Shown: piece after piece, positions 1 to 9,744 of the stretch | Layout of the letters: every line of letters starts with the position of its first letter | Position numbering within the stretch: the stretch's first letter is position 1 | Assembly: GCF_003202435.1 (NCBI RefSeq) | Contig: NZ_QJHK01000014.1 | Location: forward strand, 62,001 to 126,000 | Source of the DNA: Flavobacterium cheongpyeongense | GTDB lineage: Bacteria > Bacteroidota > Bacteroidia > Flavobacteriales > Flavobacteriaceae | Reading direction: 5' to 3' | DNA length: 64,000 nt | Notes under the pieces: model-generated | The model's database searches: none | Told to the model about the DNA's origin: nothing | Seen by the model: only the letters and a program-made list of their open reading frames with translations | Made by a program: the position numbers and the translations under genes

Positions 1-286
1 TTTTGACTACTTTCATCCAGGCTACATGTTCGGTACTATTTAGTTTATCCATTTTTACTGCTTCAATTGCAGTCAGTAAGTCTTTAGTTTTTGCCGAAGT
101 CAATTTGCTGTCACTTTTAATAAGCGCGTCTTTTATAGCAAAATAATTATCAAAAACAGGTTGCAGCTGACTTGAGCTTATGATGTCTTCTGAAATGAGC
201 AGAGATTTTATTTCGTTTGCCGAAATGGTGTTTAGAGATAATAGTATTGTGAATGCTGTCAAGACAGCTGTGATTGCATTTTTCAT
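1..286 (-). CDS. DUF3347-like periplasmic protein, 5' part only
   Basis: The frame opens at ATG 286 and runs off the left edge, giving about 95 residues. The first 23 residues form a signal peptide (MKNAITAVLTAFTILLSLNT, then ISA-NEI). The rest (helical; pattern LQPVFDNYFAIKDALIKSDS, then TAIEAVKMDKL and HVAWMKVVK) resembles DUF3347, a small domain often attached to or next to CusB-type metal efflux adaptors in Bacteroidota. The next gene on the same strand encodes a Cys-rich exported protein, which fits a heavy-metal locus continuing to the left. A metal role is inferred; no ligand motif is visible in this part. The family call is from memory. Confidence 0.7.
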   Translation of the reverse strand, partial: MKNAITAVLTAFTILLSLNTISANEIKSLLISEDIISSSQLQPVFDNYFAIKDALIKSDSKLTSAKTKDLLTAIEAVKMDKLNSTEHVAWMKVVK

Positions 287-414
287 TTTCGTATGTTTTT
301 TAATTCTTTAATTTTATTGTTTTAGTTTCGCAAAGAGGCGAAAGTGCAAAGTTGTTTTCTTTTGTGTGAGAATATTTTTTGCAAAAAGCACATTTATGGC
401 TGTCACAAATACCA

Positions 415-771
415 TTATTTTATTTTTGGGCGAAGCCAGATAAAAGCAAAACCATCAGAGACGTTAGTTTCATTATAATAGGAAACATTGTTTTTTAAGG
501 AGAAATTAAATGCATCATTCTTTAAATCAAAAGTATTTGAATTTAAAATACTGAATTGCAAAGTTGAGTTATGGCAGCCTGAATTACAGCATTTTCCGCT
601 GGAGTTGTGTTTTCCTTTTTTTGAATCCTTTACGCAGCATTTTTTGGAGCAGCTACTTTTTTCATTAGAAAGAATATTCTTTGAATAGCTATTGCTGCAA
701 GCATGATTAACACTTGGAATCAAAAAGAAACCAAGAATCAGAATCAATACTATGCAAGCTTTTTTTGTCAA
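415..771 (-). CDS. Small Cys/His-rich exported protein, probably metal-related
   Basis: 118 residues with a signal peptide (MTKKACIVLILILGFFLIPS) and then a Cys-rich centre at about residues 40-68 containing SCSKKCC, KCCNSGCH and spaced Lys/His. The C-terminus ends FAFIWLRPKIK. Clustered CC and CxxxC pairs with His suggest binding of copper or another soft metal. Similar small proteins precede Cus-type efflux genes in Bacteroidota, and the DUF3347 gene follows here on the same strand. The start must be TTG 771, because no ATG precedes the signal peptide and a -7 promoter element lies just upstream at 792-799. The exact family and the metal are not proven. Confidence 0.6.
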   Translation of the reverse strand: MTKKACIVLILILGFFLIPSVNHACSNSYSKNILSNEKSSCSKKCCVKDSKKGKHNSSGKCCNSGCHNSTLQFSILNSNTFDLKNDAFNFSLKNNVSYYNETNVSDGFAFIWLRPKIK

Positions 772-791
772 GGATACTGTTTTTAGAAATA

Positions 792-799
792 CAAATCTA
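792..799 (-). promoter_or_regulatory. Bacteroidota -7 promoter element for the Cys-rich gene
   Basis: Reads TAGATTTG on the minus strand, matching TAnnTTTG. It lies 21 bases upstream of the TTG start at 771, so transcription would begin just before that start. Confidence 0.5.
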
Positions 800-989
800 A
801 CTAAAAATATCGGGGTAAATTAGTTTTTAAGATTTCGATAACTACAGTTCTTTAAATGGGTTGGTTTTATGTTTATATGCTTTTTAAAGTAATTTGATGA
901 ATGAATTTCGTCAGCAAAGCAAATTTGTGTGTAATTTTAATTAGGTTACAGGTCATTTATGAAATCGTTTTTTCGTTTAGTGTCGTTGA

Positions 990-1003
990 TGTAATCGATT
1001 GAA
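990..1003. promoter_or_regulatory. Weaker LacI-type operator half of a pair
   Basis: TGTAATCGATTGAA has the same left half and centre (TGTAATCGATT) as the perfect site at 1173-1188 but a degenerate right arm. Centre-to-centre distance to that site is 184 bp, compatible with looping. Inferred from similarity only. Confidence 0.45.
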
Positions 1004-1172
1004 TTTTTTGCAATAATTTTATTCTATTAAAAACATAAAAGAGTATTTCTTAGTTTTTGAAGAAATAAATTGAATATATGGTATTTTAAAAGAGATTATT
1101 TTTTTATATGTAATTTTTTTTAAGATTATTTTGTGAAATTTAATTTTTTATATAGATTTTTTTTTTATGTTT

Positions 1173-1188
1173 GTGTAATCGATTACAC
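1173..1188. promoter_or_regulatory. LacI-family operator upstream of the pectin locus
   Basis: GTGTAATCGATTACAC is a perfect 16-bp palindrome with the central CG and flanking AAT/ATT typical of LacI/GalR operators (TGnAAnCGnTTnCA). It lies about 180 bp before the susC start. A LacI-type regulator is encoded at the other end of the locus and a related site precedes the gene at 13225, so this is its likely operator. Confidence 0.7.
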
Positions 1189-1369
1189 GTTGCTTTTTTA
1201 ATTTTTAAAAATATCCATTTTCCTTTTGTTTTCAGGGGTTACGGAAATAAAATCAAAATTGGAGTTTAACTAAAAATTATATTTTTAGAATATTTTAAGT
1301 AGTAAAGTGTGATTTTAAAAACCATAAATAAACTTTATAAACAATTAATCACAAACTAAACAGTAAACT

Positions 1370-4300
1370 ATGAATTTTAAAGAGTTATTTAATAAAAGGA
1401 CAAATTGTTATCTGGCAATTGTTTTCTTATTGTGTTTGCTAACCAGTAATAAGGTTAGTGCACAGGATTTAACAATTGAAGGTGTTGTAAAAGATGCTTC
1501 AGGTCTGACCTTGCCAGGTGTAAACGTTTTAGAAAAAGGCACAAAAAATGGGGTTTCTACAGATTTTGATGGAAAATACAAATTGAAACTTTCAAGTTCA
1601 AAGGCAAGTGTTGAGTTTTCGTTTATAGGTTTTACGACTCAGACTGTTGCTGTAGCGGGAAAAAAAACGATTAATATTGTTTTGGCAGAAGAAGCAAATG
1701 CTTTAAATGAGGTTGTTGTTGTTGGATATGGAACTGTAAAGAAATCAGATTTAACCGGAGCCGTGTCAACAATTTCAGGTAATGATTTGAAAAAAGTTCC
1801 TGTAGCCAATGTTGCTGAAGCTTTAACAGGTAGAATTGCCGGTGTACAAGTAATGTCAGCAGAAGGATCTCCTGATGCCGATATACAAATTAGAGTTCGT
1901 GGAGGAGGTTCTCTTACTCAGAGTAATCAACCATTAATTATAGTAGATGGATTTCCTGTGAATAGTATGAATGATATTTCTTCATCTGATATTGAGTCGA
2001 TGACGGTTTTAAAAGATGCCTCTTCTACTGCAATTTACGGATCTCGTGGGGCAAATGGGGTAATATTAATTACAACCAAAAGTGGTAGAGATGGAAAAAT
2101 AGCAGTGAGTTTTAATGCATTTTATGGTATGAAAACTATGGCGAATGAAATCGATGTTTTATCTCCGGATGATTACACTAAATGGCAATATGAGTATGCT
2201 TTACTTTCACAAACAGGTACAAAAGTGGATTCTAATCCGGAATCATATACTAAGTATTTTGGAAACTGGCAAGATCAGGATATGTACAAAGGTCTGAAAG
2301 GAGACAATTGGCAAAAACAAATTTTTGGTCGTACAGGTGAGGTACAAAGTCGTGATTTAGGAATTAGAGGAGGAAATGACAAATTGAATTATAACTTTAA
2401 TTATGCTCGTTTTGATGAAAAAGCGATTATGTTAGGTTCAAATTACAAAAGAAATAACTTGTCTTTGGCATTAAAAAGTAAAATAACAGATAAAGTTGAT
2501 ATAGGATTTACTGTACGTTATTCTGATACCGAGATTAACGGTGGTGGAGTAAATGAGCAAAATGAAAAATCTTCATCAGATTCACGTATGCGTACCATTG
2601 TTGGTTATGCACCACTTCCGGTGGCAGGTTTAACTTCGTCAGAAGATTCAACGGGTGACGGTACAGATGTATTGATTAATCCTTTAACATCTATTTATGA
2701 TAATGATCGTGAGCAATTCCGTAAAAACTTTAACATGTTAGGGAGTTTTGGATGGGAGATTGTCGATAATTTAAAATTGAAAGTTGATTTAGGTTTGGAT
2801 AATTTTAATAATCAAGATTATCGTTTTTACGGAAACTCTACATATTATGTAAACAATTCACCAACCGCAATCTTACAAGGAATGCCAGCTTTGATTATGA
2901 GTGATTCTAAAGAAACACGTTTTAGAAACGCCAATACTTTAAATTATGATTTCAAAAAAATAATGGGTGAAGACCATCATTTGTCTGCTCTTGTGGGGGA
3001 AGAAAGTATTACGAATACTAAAAACACAGTTACAACTACTATTCACGGATTTCCAATATTTTTTGATTTAGAACAGGCAAAAAATTTAACAACACAAGGA
3101 ACACCACAGTCTGTAGATAATTATTACGATCCTGAAGATAAATTGTTCTCATTCTTTGGGCGTGTGAATTATGATTATAAAAATCGCTATTTATTAACAG
3201 GTACGTTTCGTGCTGATGGATCAAGTAAATTTTTGAAACAGAATCGTTGGGGGTATTTTCCTGCAACAGCAGCAGCATGGAAAATTTCAGAAGAAAATTT
3301 CTTGAAAGACATTTCCTGGTTAGATCTTCTTAAATTGAGAGCAAGTTATGGTGAAGCAGGTAATAATCAGATCCCTGTTGGTCAACAAATTCAGATTTTT
3401 CAATCTACATCAACAACATGGATTAATGGAGTGACTAGTATATGGGCTCCTTCAAAAACAATGCCTAATCCTGATTTGAAATGGGAAACAACAGTGACTA
3501 GAAACTTTGGTTTGGATTTTGGATTTTTCAAAAATCGATTAAATGGTACTTTAGACTATTATAATAATACAACAAGTGATTTGTTAATAAATTTCCCGCT
3601 TTTTGGAGCAGGGTATGATACTCAGTTCCGTAATATGGGGGAAACTCAAAATAGAGGGTTTGAAGCAACTTTAAATGTTATAGCTATCGAAAGAGCTAAA
3701 TACGGATTGAGTTTTTCATTCAATATGGGGATAAACAAAAACCGTATTAACTCATTAGGTGTTATGGATGACTTTGGACAGGCTACAGGTTGGGCTTCTT
3801 CGCAAATCGGAAATGATTATTTAGTGGCGGTTGGCTCTTCGTTGGGAACTATGTATGGATATAAAAATGATGGACGTTATGAGGTTTCTGATTTTGATTG
3901 GGATGGAACAAAATATACTTTAAAAAGTACTGTAGCGAATGCGAGTACTATTGTAGGAACTGTTCAGCCAGGTTATATGAAATTGAAAGACATTACCGGA
4001 GATGGTAAAGTGGATGCAAGTGATCAGACGGTTATTGGAAATGTAAACCCTAAAAGTACAGGTGGTTTTGTTGTCAACGGGAATGCTTATGGATTTGATT
4101 TAATGGCTGCTTTCAACTGGAGTATTGGTAATGAAGTATATAACGCTGATAAAATTGAATTTACGACAGCTCCTACGGGTTCAGGTGGGCAATACAAAAA
4201 TTTAAATGCTATAATGGCAGACGGAAAAAGATGGACCAATTTAGATCCGGTTTCAGGTCAATTAGTGACAGATCCAACTGCATTAACGGCTTTGAATGCT

Positions 4301-4609
4301 AACACTACAATGTGGTCTCCATATATGGCTCGTCAGGTATTCAGTGATTGGGCAGTTGAAGACGCATCGTTTTTAAGATTAAATACATTGACATTAGGGT
4401 ACACAACTCCTGAATCGTTAGTCTCTAAAATAGGAATTTCTAAATTGAGATTCTATTTGACAGGAAGTAATGTTTTTGTATGGACTAAATATTCAGGTTC
4501 TGATCCTGAGGTTTCAACAAAAAGAAAAAACCCACTTACACCTGGAGTTGATTCAAGTCCTTATCCAAGAAGCAGGCAAGTCATTTTTGGGATGAATCTT
4601 AATTTCTAA
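1370..4609 (+). CDS. SusC/RagA TonB-dependent outer-membrane transporter
   Basis: 1079 residues, normal for SusC. There is a signal peptide to about residue 31 (VSAQD), then a CarboxypepD_reg-like domain (about 34-110; VVKDASGLTLPGVNVLEKGT). Next comes a TonB-box-like stretch (NEVVVVGYGTVKKSDLTGAV), a plug domain (about 115-235; LQ-type motif IYGSRGANGVILITTKSG) and a 22-strand barrel ending in Phe (NLNF). SusC proteins import oligosaccharides through the outer membrane using TonB energy, with a SusD lid. It is the first gene of the locus, with susD 17 bp behind. The neighbouring PL9 and CE8 enzymes point to pectin oligomers as substrate (inference). Two LacI-type palindromes upstream suggest regulation by the gene at 14385. 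Confidence 0.95.
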   Translation: MNFKELFNKRTNCYLAIVFLLCLLTSNKVSAQDLTIEGVVKDASGLTLPGVNVLEKGTKNGVSTDFDGKYKLKLSSSKASVEFSFIGFTTQTVAVAGKKTINIVLAEEANALNEVVVVGYGTVKKSDLTGAVSTISGNDLKKVPVANVAEALTGRIAGVQVMSAEGSPDADIQIRVRGGGSLTQSNQPLIIVDGFPVNSMNDISSSDIESMTVLKDASSTAIYGSRGANGVILITTKSGRDGKIAVSFNAFYGMKTMANEIDVLSPDDYTKWQYEYALLSQTGTKVDSNPESYTKYFGNWQDQDMYKGLKGDNWQKQIFGRTGEVQSRDLGIRGGNDKLNYNFNYARFDEKAIMLGSNYKRNNLSLALKSKITDKVDIGFTVRYSDTEINGGGVNEQNEKSSSDSRMRTIVGYAPLPVAGLTSSEDSTGDGTDVLINPLTSIYDNDREQFRKNFNMLGSFGWEIVDNLKLKVDLGLDNFNNQDYRFYGNSTYYVNNSPTAILQGMPALIMSDSKETRFRNANTLNYDFKKIMGEDHHLSALVGEESITNTKNTVTTTIHGFPIFFDLEQAKNLTTQGTPQSVDNYYDPEDKLFSFFGRVNYDYKNRYLLTGTFRADGSSKFLKQNRWGYFPATAAAWKISEENFLKDISWLDLLKLRASYGEAGNNQIPVGQQIQIFQSTSTTWINGVTSIWAPSKTMPNPDLKWETTVTRNFGLDFGFFKNRLNGTLDYYNNTTSDLLINFPLFGAGYDTQFRNMGETQNRGFEATLNVIAIERAKYGLSFSFNMGINKNRINSLGVMDDFGQATGWASSQIGNDYLVAVGSSLGTMYGYKNDGRYEVSDFDWDGTKYTLKSTVANASTIVGTVQPGYMKLKDITGDGKVDASDQTVIGNVNPKSTGGFVVNGNAYGFDLMAAFNWSIGNEVYNADKIEFTTAPTGSGGQYKNLNAIMADGKRWTNLDPVSGQLVTDPTALTALNANTTMWSPYMARQVFSDWAVEDASFLRLNTLTLGYTTPESLVSKIGISKLRFYLTGSNVFVWTKYSGSDPEVSTKRKNPLTPGVDSSPYPRSRQVIFGMNLNF

Positions 4610-4626
4610 TTTTAAATTACTACAAA

Positions 4627-6426
4627 ATGAAACATAAAATAATAGTAGCAGGATTAATTATCTCTGGTTTATTTAGTTCTTGCGAACAATTTGAAGAGGG
4701 TTATTTAGAGACGCCTGCCTCATCATCATTAGAAGCATCTGTAATTTTTTCTACAGCAGGACTTGCTAAAGGAGCTGTTGATGGTATAAAAGTACCATTT
4801 GCTGAAACTAACTCTTATAGAGGACGTTTTTTACCATATTATGGATTAAATACTGATGTTGAATGGTATAATACTTCACAAAGTGCTGGAGATAAGGCTG
4901 ATTTGGTCGTGTATGATGCTAAGCCTAATAACACAGAGATGAATACGTCTAATAATGCATATTCAATGATGTTCCAGGGAATTGAACGTGCTAATATTTG
5001 TATAAGTGGAATACGTCAGTATGGAAATCCTTTAGCGGGTTCAGAAATGGGGCAGTTATTAGGAGAGGCTTTGACTTTAAGAGCTATTTATTATGCTGAT
5101 TTAATTAAAGCATGGGGAGATGTTCCTTATCGTTTTGCACCAATGACTAATGCAACTATATATTTGGCTAAGACAAACCGTGATGATATTTATAAACAAC
5201 TGATAGCAGATTTAGGAGAAGCATCTACGCTGGTTGCCTGGCCAAATCAAACGGCTTATACCAGTACTGTAGAACACGTAAATAAAGCTTTTGTAAAAGC
5301 TTTTAGAGCTCGTTTGGCAATGGCGGCAAGTGGATACCAATTATATCCTGGTTCATTTGGTGGTGTTAGAAGAAGCACAGATCCGGAACTTTCGGTTGAT
5401 AAAATGTATGCATTGGCATTAAAAGAATGCCGTGAAGTTATTCAGAGTGGTTCAGCAAAATTAGAACCAACTTTTGAAGGGTTATGGAAAAAATACAATC
5501 AGGAAATTACTACAGCTGGTGGAGAATCTCTTTGGGAACTTCCTTTTGCTGATGGACGTGGTCGTATGCTATTTACGTTTGCAGTAAAACATACTACAAA
5601 TGATCAATTCCATGCAAATGGGGCAAACCGTGGAGGAGTTGCTGGACCATTACCATTTGTTTTTTACGATTATGATCAGACAGATTTACGTAGAGATGTT
5701 ACTTGTGTGCCTTATAAATGGGGAACAGCAGTTAATAACATCGCTAAACAAGAGTTAAGTACTTTGGATACTTGGAGTTTTGGTAAATATCGTTATGAGT
5801 GGATGAGCCGTTTTGTGACTTCTACCAATGATGATGGTGTAAATAAAATGTACATGCGTTATGCAGAAGTGCTTTTGATTGCTGCTGAAGCTGCTAATGA
5901 ATTAGAAGGGCCTGCAGCTGCTGCTCCCTATTTAAAAGAAATTAGAAAAAGAGCATTTCCTGCTGCCGCACAAGCTATAAAAGTAGATGCTTATGTAAAC
6001 GCTTTGACAGATAAACAAGCTATGTTTAATGCTATTGTTGAAGAAAATAAATATGAGTTTACAGGAGAAATGGAGCGTAAACAAGCATTGGTTCGATGGA
6101 ATTTACTTAAAGTTAAATTGGACGAAGCAAAAGCTAAAATGACCGATTTAAAAGCACGTACAGGATCATATGCTGATGTGCCATCTACTTTGTATTATAA
6201 ATATGCAGCAGATAATGTTTCATTAGTTGTATATGGTTTGAATCGTGGTGAAAATGTAAATCCAGGGGCCGATTATACTTCTGCAACATGGACTAAATTA
6301 GAAGATACTAAAATTGCCTCTCTTTATAAAGCAGGAGTTGATCCTGATATGAGACAGTTCTGGCCAATTTGGCAAGTGTTTATTGATGGTAGTAATAATA
6401 TGTTGTGGAACGATTACGGATATTAA
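4627..6426 (+). CDS. SusD/RagB surface glycan-binding lipoprotein
   Basis: 599 residues. The lipoprotein signal ends at the lipobox LFSSC (Cys about residue 19), so the protein is anchored on the cell surface. The helical TPR-like SusD fold is recognisable from LLGEALTLRAIYYADLIKAW, YMRYAEVLLIAAEAANE and the C-terminal EENKYEFTGEMERKQALVRW. SusD proteins cap the paired SusC barrel and bind the glycan. The gene lies 17 bp after susC and is surely co-transcribed. The substrate is inferred to be pectin-derived from the downstream enzymes. Confidence 0.95.
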   Translation: MKHKIIVAGLIISGLFSSCEQFEEGYLETPASSSLEASVIFSTAGLAKGAVDGIKVPFAETNSYRGRFLPYYGLNTDVEWYNTSQSAGDKADLVVYDAKPNNTEMNTSNNAYSMMFQGIERANICISGIRQYGNPLAGSEMGQLLGEALTLRAIYYADLIKAWGDVPYRFAPMTNATIYLAKTNRDDIYKQLIADLGEASTLVAWPNQTAYTSTVEHVNKAFVKAFRARLAMAASGYQLYPGSFGGVRRSTDPELSVDKMYALALKECREVIQSGSAKLEPTFEGLWKKYNQEITTAGGESLWELPFADGRGRMLFTFAVKHTTNDQFHANGANRGGVAGPLPFVFYDYDQTDLRRDVTCVPYKWGTAVNNIAKQELSTLDTWSFGKYRYEWMSRFVTSTNDDGVNKMYMRYAEVLLIAAEAANELEGPAAAAPYLKEIRKRAFPAAAQAIKVDAYVNALTDKQAMFNAIVEENKYEFTGEMERKQALVRWNLLKVKLDEAKAKMTDLKARTGSYADVPSTLYYKYAADNVSLVVYGLNRGENVNPGADYTSATWTKLEDTKIASLYKAGVDPDMRQFWPIWQVFIDGSNNMLWNDYGY

Positions 6427-6466
6427 TAGCTAATTAGAAAAAATATAAATCATAAGCATTATAATT

Positions 6467-8017
6467 ATGAAAGTAAAATATATAATAAAAGGTCTGGTTG
6501 TTGCTTTTTTAGTAGTGGCTCTTGCGACAAGTTGTGATAGTTACAACGACGCATTATTAGACGGAATAGGAAACACAAGGGAATTTTCGCCTGTTGGTGT
6601 TACGGCAAAAGTCAGAAATCAAACATCAGTTGAATTGACTTGGACTGCAAATGCATCAGTTGATCATTATGTGGTTGAGTTTAGTGCAGATGACCCAAAC
6701 TTTACTACTATTTTTAAAACTGTAGAAGTTACCGGAGCTCAATTACCTGTTACTGTAGCTTTAGAAGGTGAAACCCTTTATTCAATTAGAGTTAAGGCTG
6801 TTAGTGCAGATGGATTAGAAGAGTCTAAATGGACTGTTACTACTGCGAATACATTATCAGAGCAACTGTTCTTAGCAATACAGGATGGAGATGTAACTTC
6901 TAAAGAAGCTACTTTAAGATGGGTGGCCGGAAGTAATGTAACACAAATCACATTGAGTCCTGGTGCTATTACTCATACTGTCACTGCTGAAGAAAAAGCT
7001 GCTGGTATCGCGACCATTAGTGGTTTGAGTTCTGAGACTTCGTATCAGGCAGATTTGTTTAATGGAACTAAACGTAGAGGAGCGATTAACTTTACTACTG
7101 GAATTGACATAGGAGATGGTATTTTGGTAAAAACTACCGATGATTTAGCGACAGTTGTTGCAAATGCTCCTTCTGGTTCGATTTTGGTTTTCGAACCGGG
7201 TGATTACACTTTGCAGCCTTTGGCTTTAAATCTTGATAAATCTTTAACTTTTAGAGGGTTAAGGAGTTATGATAAACCAAAATTAAAAGTTGGTTTCATA
7301 GTGAAAACAGGTTTGGCAAATTTAAGTTTGATTGATTTAGATTTAACAGGTGATGCAGCGTATTCTGATGTTATTAAGTTTGATAATGCACTAACTTGTA
7401 ATGATATCTTAATTAGTGGCTGTTCAATCAATAATTACACTCGTTCTTTGATTACTGTAAATAGTTTAGCAGTTAAAATGAACTCATTTACTGTAGAAAA
7501 CTCTGTAATTTCTAAAGGAACAACTACTAGTGGGGATTTCATAGATATTAGATCTGGTTTTGTAGCTTCATTGGTTTTAAAAAACAGTACATTTAATGAT
7601 TGTGTTAATGCACGTGATTTTATCAGAGAGGATAATGGTACTTCAAATACTTTTACAGGGACAGGTTTGACTTCAAATATTTCTGTTGAAAACTGCACAC
7701 TTTATTTACCAAGAATGACCGCTTCTAATAGAATTTTATACGTTCGTCTTGCAAGTAATGCAACAGTTATGACTAAGAATTTGTTTATTGATACCCCTGC
7801 AATTTATTCAAATCAGACAACTACATCAATTCCAACTTTTGTTAATAATAATTATTACAATTCAGCAGCTTTATTTAGTTCAGGAACAAGATTGGATAAT
7901 TCAGGAACACATACGACTTTAGACCCACAAGTTACAAGTGCTACCGGCGGTGATTTCACAGTTAAGAATCAAACATTGATTGATAATAAAATAGGAGATC
8001 CACGTTGGATTAAATAA
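6467..8017 (+). CDS. Surface lipoprotein with FN3 and beta-helix (DUF5123-like) domains
   Basis: 516 residues with a lipobox at ALATSC (Cys about 23). Residues about 40-125 look like a fibronectin type III domain (VELTWTANASVDHYVVEFSA), followed by a second FN3-like region to about 210. The C-terminal half (about 225-510) has the repeating short-strand pattern of a right-handed beta-helix (FRGLRSYDKPKL, NLSLIDLDLTG, FTVENSVISKGT), as in DUF4957/DUF5123 proteins of pectin loci. No catalytic residues are evident, so it is probably a surface glycan-binding protein. It sits 40 bp after susD, and a terminator follows. Confidence 0.8.
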   Translation: MKVKYIIKGLVVAFLVVALATSCDSYNDALLDGIGNTREFSPVGVTAKVRNQTSVELTWTANASVDHYVVEFSADDPNFTTIFKTVEVTGAQLPVTVALEGETLYSIRVKAVSADGLEESKWTVTTANTLSEQLFLAIQDGDVTSKEATLRWVAGSNVTQITLSPGAITHTVTAEEKAAGIATISGLSSETSYQADLFNGTKRRGAINFTTGIDIGDGILVKTTDDLATVVANAPSGSILVFEPGDYTLQPLALNLDKSLTFRGLRSYDKPKLKVGFIVKTGLANLSLIDLDLTGDAAYSDVIKFDNALTCNDILISGCSINNYTRSLITVNSLAVKMNSFTVENSVISKGTTTSGDFIDIRSGFVASLVLKNSTFNDCVNARDFIREDNGTSNTFTGTGLTSNISVENCTLYLPRMTASNRILYVRLASNATVMTKNLFIDTPAIYSNQTTTSIPTFVNNNYYNSAALFSSGTRLDNSGTHTTLDPQVTSATGGDFTVKNQTLIDNKIGDPRWIK

Positions 8018-8040
8018 TTTTATTAAAAACTGTTAATACT

Positions 8041-8082
8041 AAAAGGCATGCTGAATTTAAAAGTTTACGCATGCCTTTTTTA
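8041..8082 (+). terminator. Rho-independent terminator after the susCD operon
   Basis: A perfect 11-bp stem (AAAAGGCATGC with GCATGCCTTTT), a 17-nt loop and a T run. It separates the susC-susD-lipoprotein unit from the pectate lyase gene. Confidence 0.85.
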
Positions 8083-8113
8083 GTAAAATTCAATCTTGTT
8101 AATTTAATTTTAA

Positions 8114-9576
8114 ATGAAAATGAAAATAATATTCAGGCTTATATTGTTATTTGCTATGATTTCATGTCAGAAAGACGATGATACCAATACTGAAGTTTCT
8201 GATGTGCTTGTTCAAAAAATTGAGATTACCGGTAATGATATTACATATGGAATTAATGGGCAAATGACGGCTAAAGTTACACCTGACAATGCGACTGATA
8301 GATCGGTTTCATGGAAAGTATCAGATATTGCTATTGCTGAAATATCTTCAACGGGTTTGATTACAGCTAAAAAAACGGAACTATTACTGTAACTGCTACA
8401 TCTTTAGATAAAAGTGCTGTAACATCTAGTAGAATAATTAATATTACGGGTTTTTCAACTGTTCCTGTGGCTGATTACGAAGTTTCGACAGTTATCGAAT
8501 TAAATACGGCTCTTGGAAAAGTTAAAGCGGGTGAAACTATTGTTTTGAACGGGGGGACTTATACGATGACTTCAAAGATTACCATAGCAACATCAGGAAC
8601 TTCAGATAAGATTATAACGCTTAAAGCTAAAGATGGATCTGCAAGACCAAAATTAGATTTTTCTGTTATGACTGAAAATTCGGCGAATCAGGGCATTGTT
8701 CTAAGTGCGGATTATTGGCATATTAAAGGGATTGATATTTATAAAGCCGGAGATAACGGAATGCAGGTTAAAGGAAGTAACAATACAATTGAGTTTATGA
8801 CTTTTTCAGAATGTGCTGATTCAGGTTTGCAACTGGACAACGGTGCAGCCAATAATACAATTCTTAATTGTGACTCCTATTTCAATGCCGATTCATCTCT
8901 TGAAAATGCTGATGGTTTTGCCTGTAAATTAAATGTCGGAACAGGTAATAAATTTATTGGTTGCAGAGCCTGGCAAAATCTGGATGATGGATGGGATGGC
9001 TATTTAAGGGGAACTGATAATATTTCGACAACGTATCAAAATTGTTGGGCAGTGAAGAATGGTTATCTCAAAGATGGAAATAAAGGAGCCGGAGACGGTA
9101 ACGGTTTTAAAACCGGAGGCAGTGATGACAAATTATTAAAACACAATGCAAAATATACCAACTGCATAGCAGCAGGAAATGTAGCTGATGGTTTTGATCA
9201 TAACAGTAACAGAGGAGAAGTGACCATTTATAACTGTTCTGCTTATGATAACGGCAGAAATTATTCTTTTAGTGGCTCCAATCCTTTAGCGAAACTGATT
9301 ATTAAAAACAGTAATGTGATAGGTGCTTACGGAACTACCCTTGCTGATATTGCTGATATTACCAATAACAGCTGGCAAAACGGAATAACAGTGACGGCAG
9401 ATGATTTTACCAGTATTGATTATGCTCAGTTATTAGCAGCTAGAAAAGCAGATGGCAGTTTGCCGGATGTTACTTTCTTTCATCTAAAAGCAGATAGTGA
9501 TATGATTAATAAAGGAGTAGATGTCGGCTTGCCTTTTAAAGGAACTTTGCCTGACTTAGGAGTTTTTGAATTTTAG
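8114..9576 (+). pseudogene. PL9-like pectate lyase with Big_2 domain, split by a frameshift
   Basis: The first frame starts at ATG 8114 with a lipoprotein signal (LLFAMISC) and a Big_2 domain (VQKIEITGNDITYGINGQMT to STGLITAKK). It then stops early at 8392. The continuation of the same Big_2 domain (GTITVTATSLDKSAVT) and the whole catalytic domain follow in the -1 frame to 9576. Adding one A to the A7 run at 8372-8378 joins them into about 487 residues. The beta-helix carries PL9-type features (DSGLQLDNGAANNTILNCDS, NADGFACKLNVG, NLDDGWDGYLRG, DGFDHNSNRG). PL9 enzymes cleave de-esterified polygalacturonate by Ca-dependent beta-elimination. It may be a true null, a slippage-expressed gene or a read error. 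A GTG at 8467 could start the catalytic part alone, but without a signal peptide. Confidence 0.8.
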
Positions 9577-9744
9577 AATCTGAAAGATCTTTTTAATAGA
9601 AGTTGAGACCACAAAAAAATAATCCGTTTGTTAAATTAGTTTACCATAATGCACCTGCGGATTCAATATTAACAATATAAACAAGTAACCGGTTAGACAA
9701 AGAACCATTCAAACAATTTTACTAAATAACCAATTTTTTAACTT

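Larger units (their letters stand above)
800..1369. other. Long AT-rich control region ahead of susC
   Basis: 570 bases without an ORF. It holds two LacI-type palindromes (listed separately) embedded in long A/T runs and ends 0-40 bases before the susC start in A-rich sequence typical of Bacteroidota leaders. I found no convincing TAnnTTTG element for susC. Confidence 0.6.

Noticed and set aside
9686..9695. TAACCGGTTA palindrome before the methylesterase
   Set aside because: Ten bases only and a different core (CCGG); not enough to call an operator.
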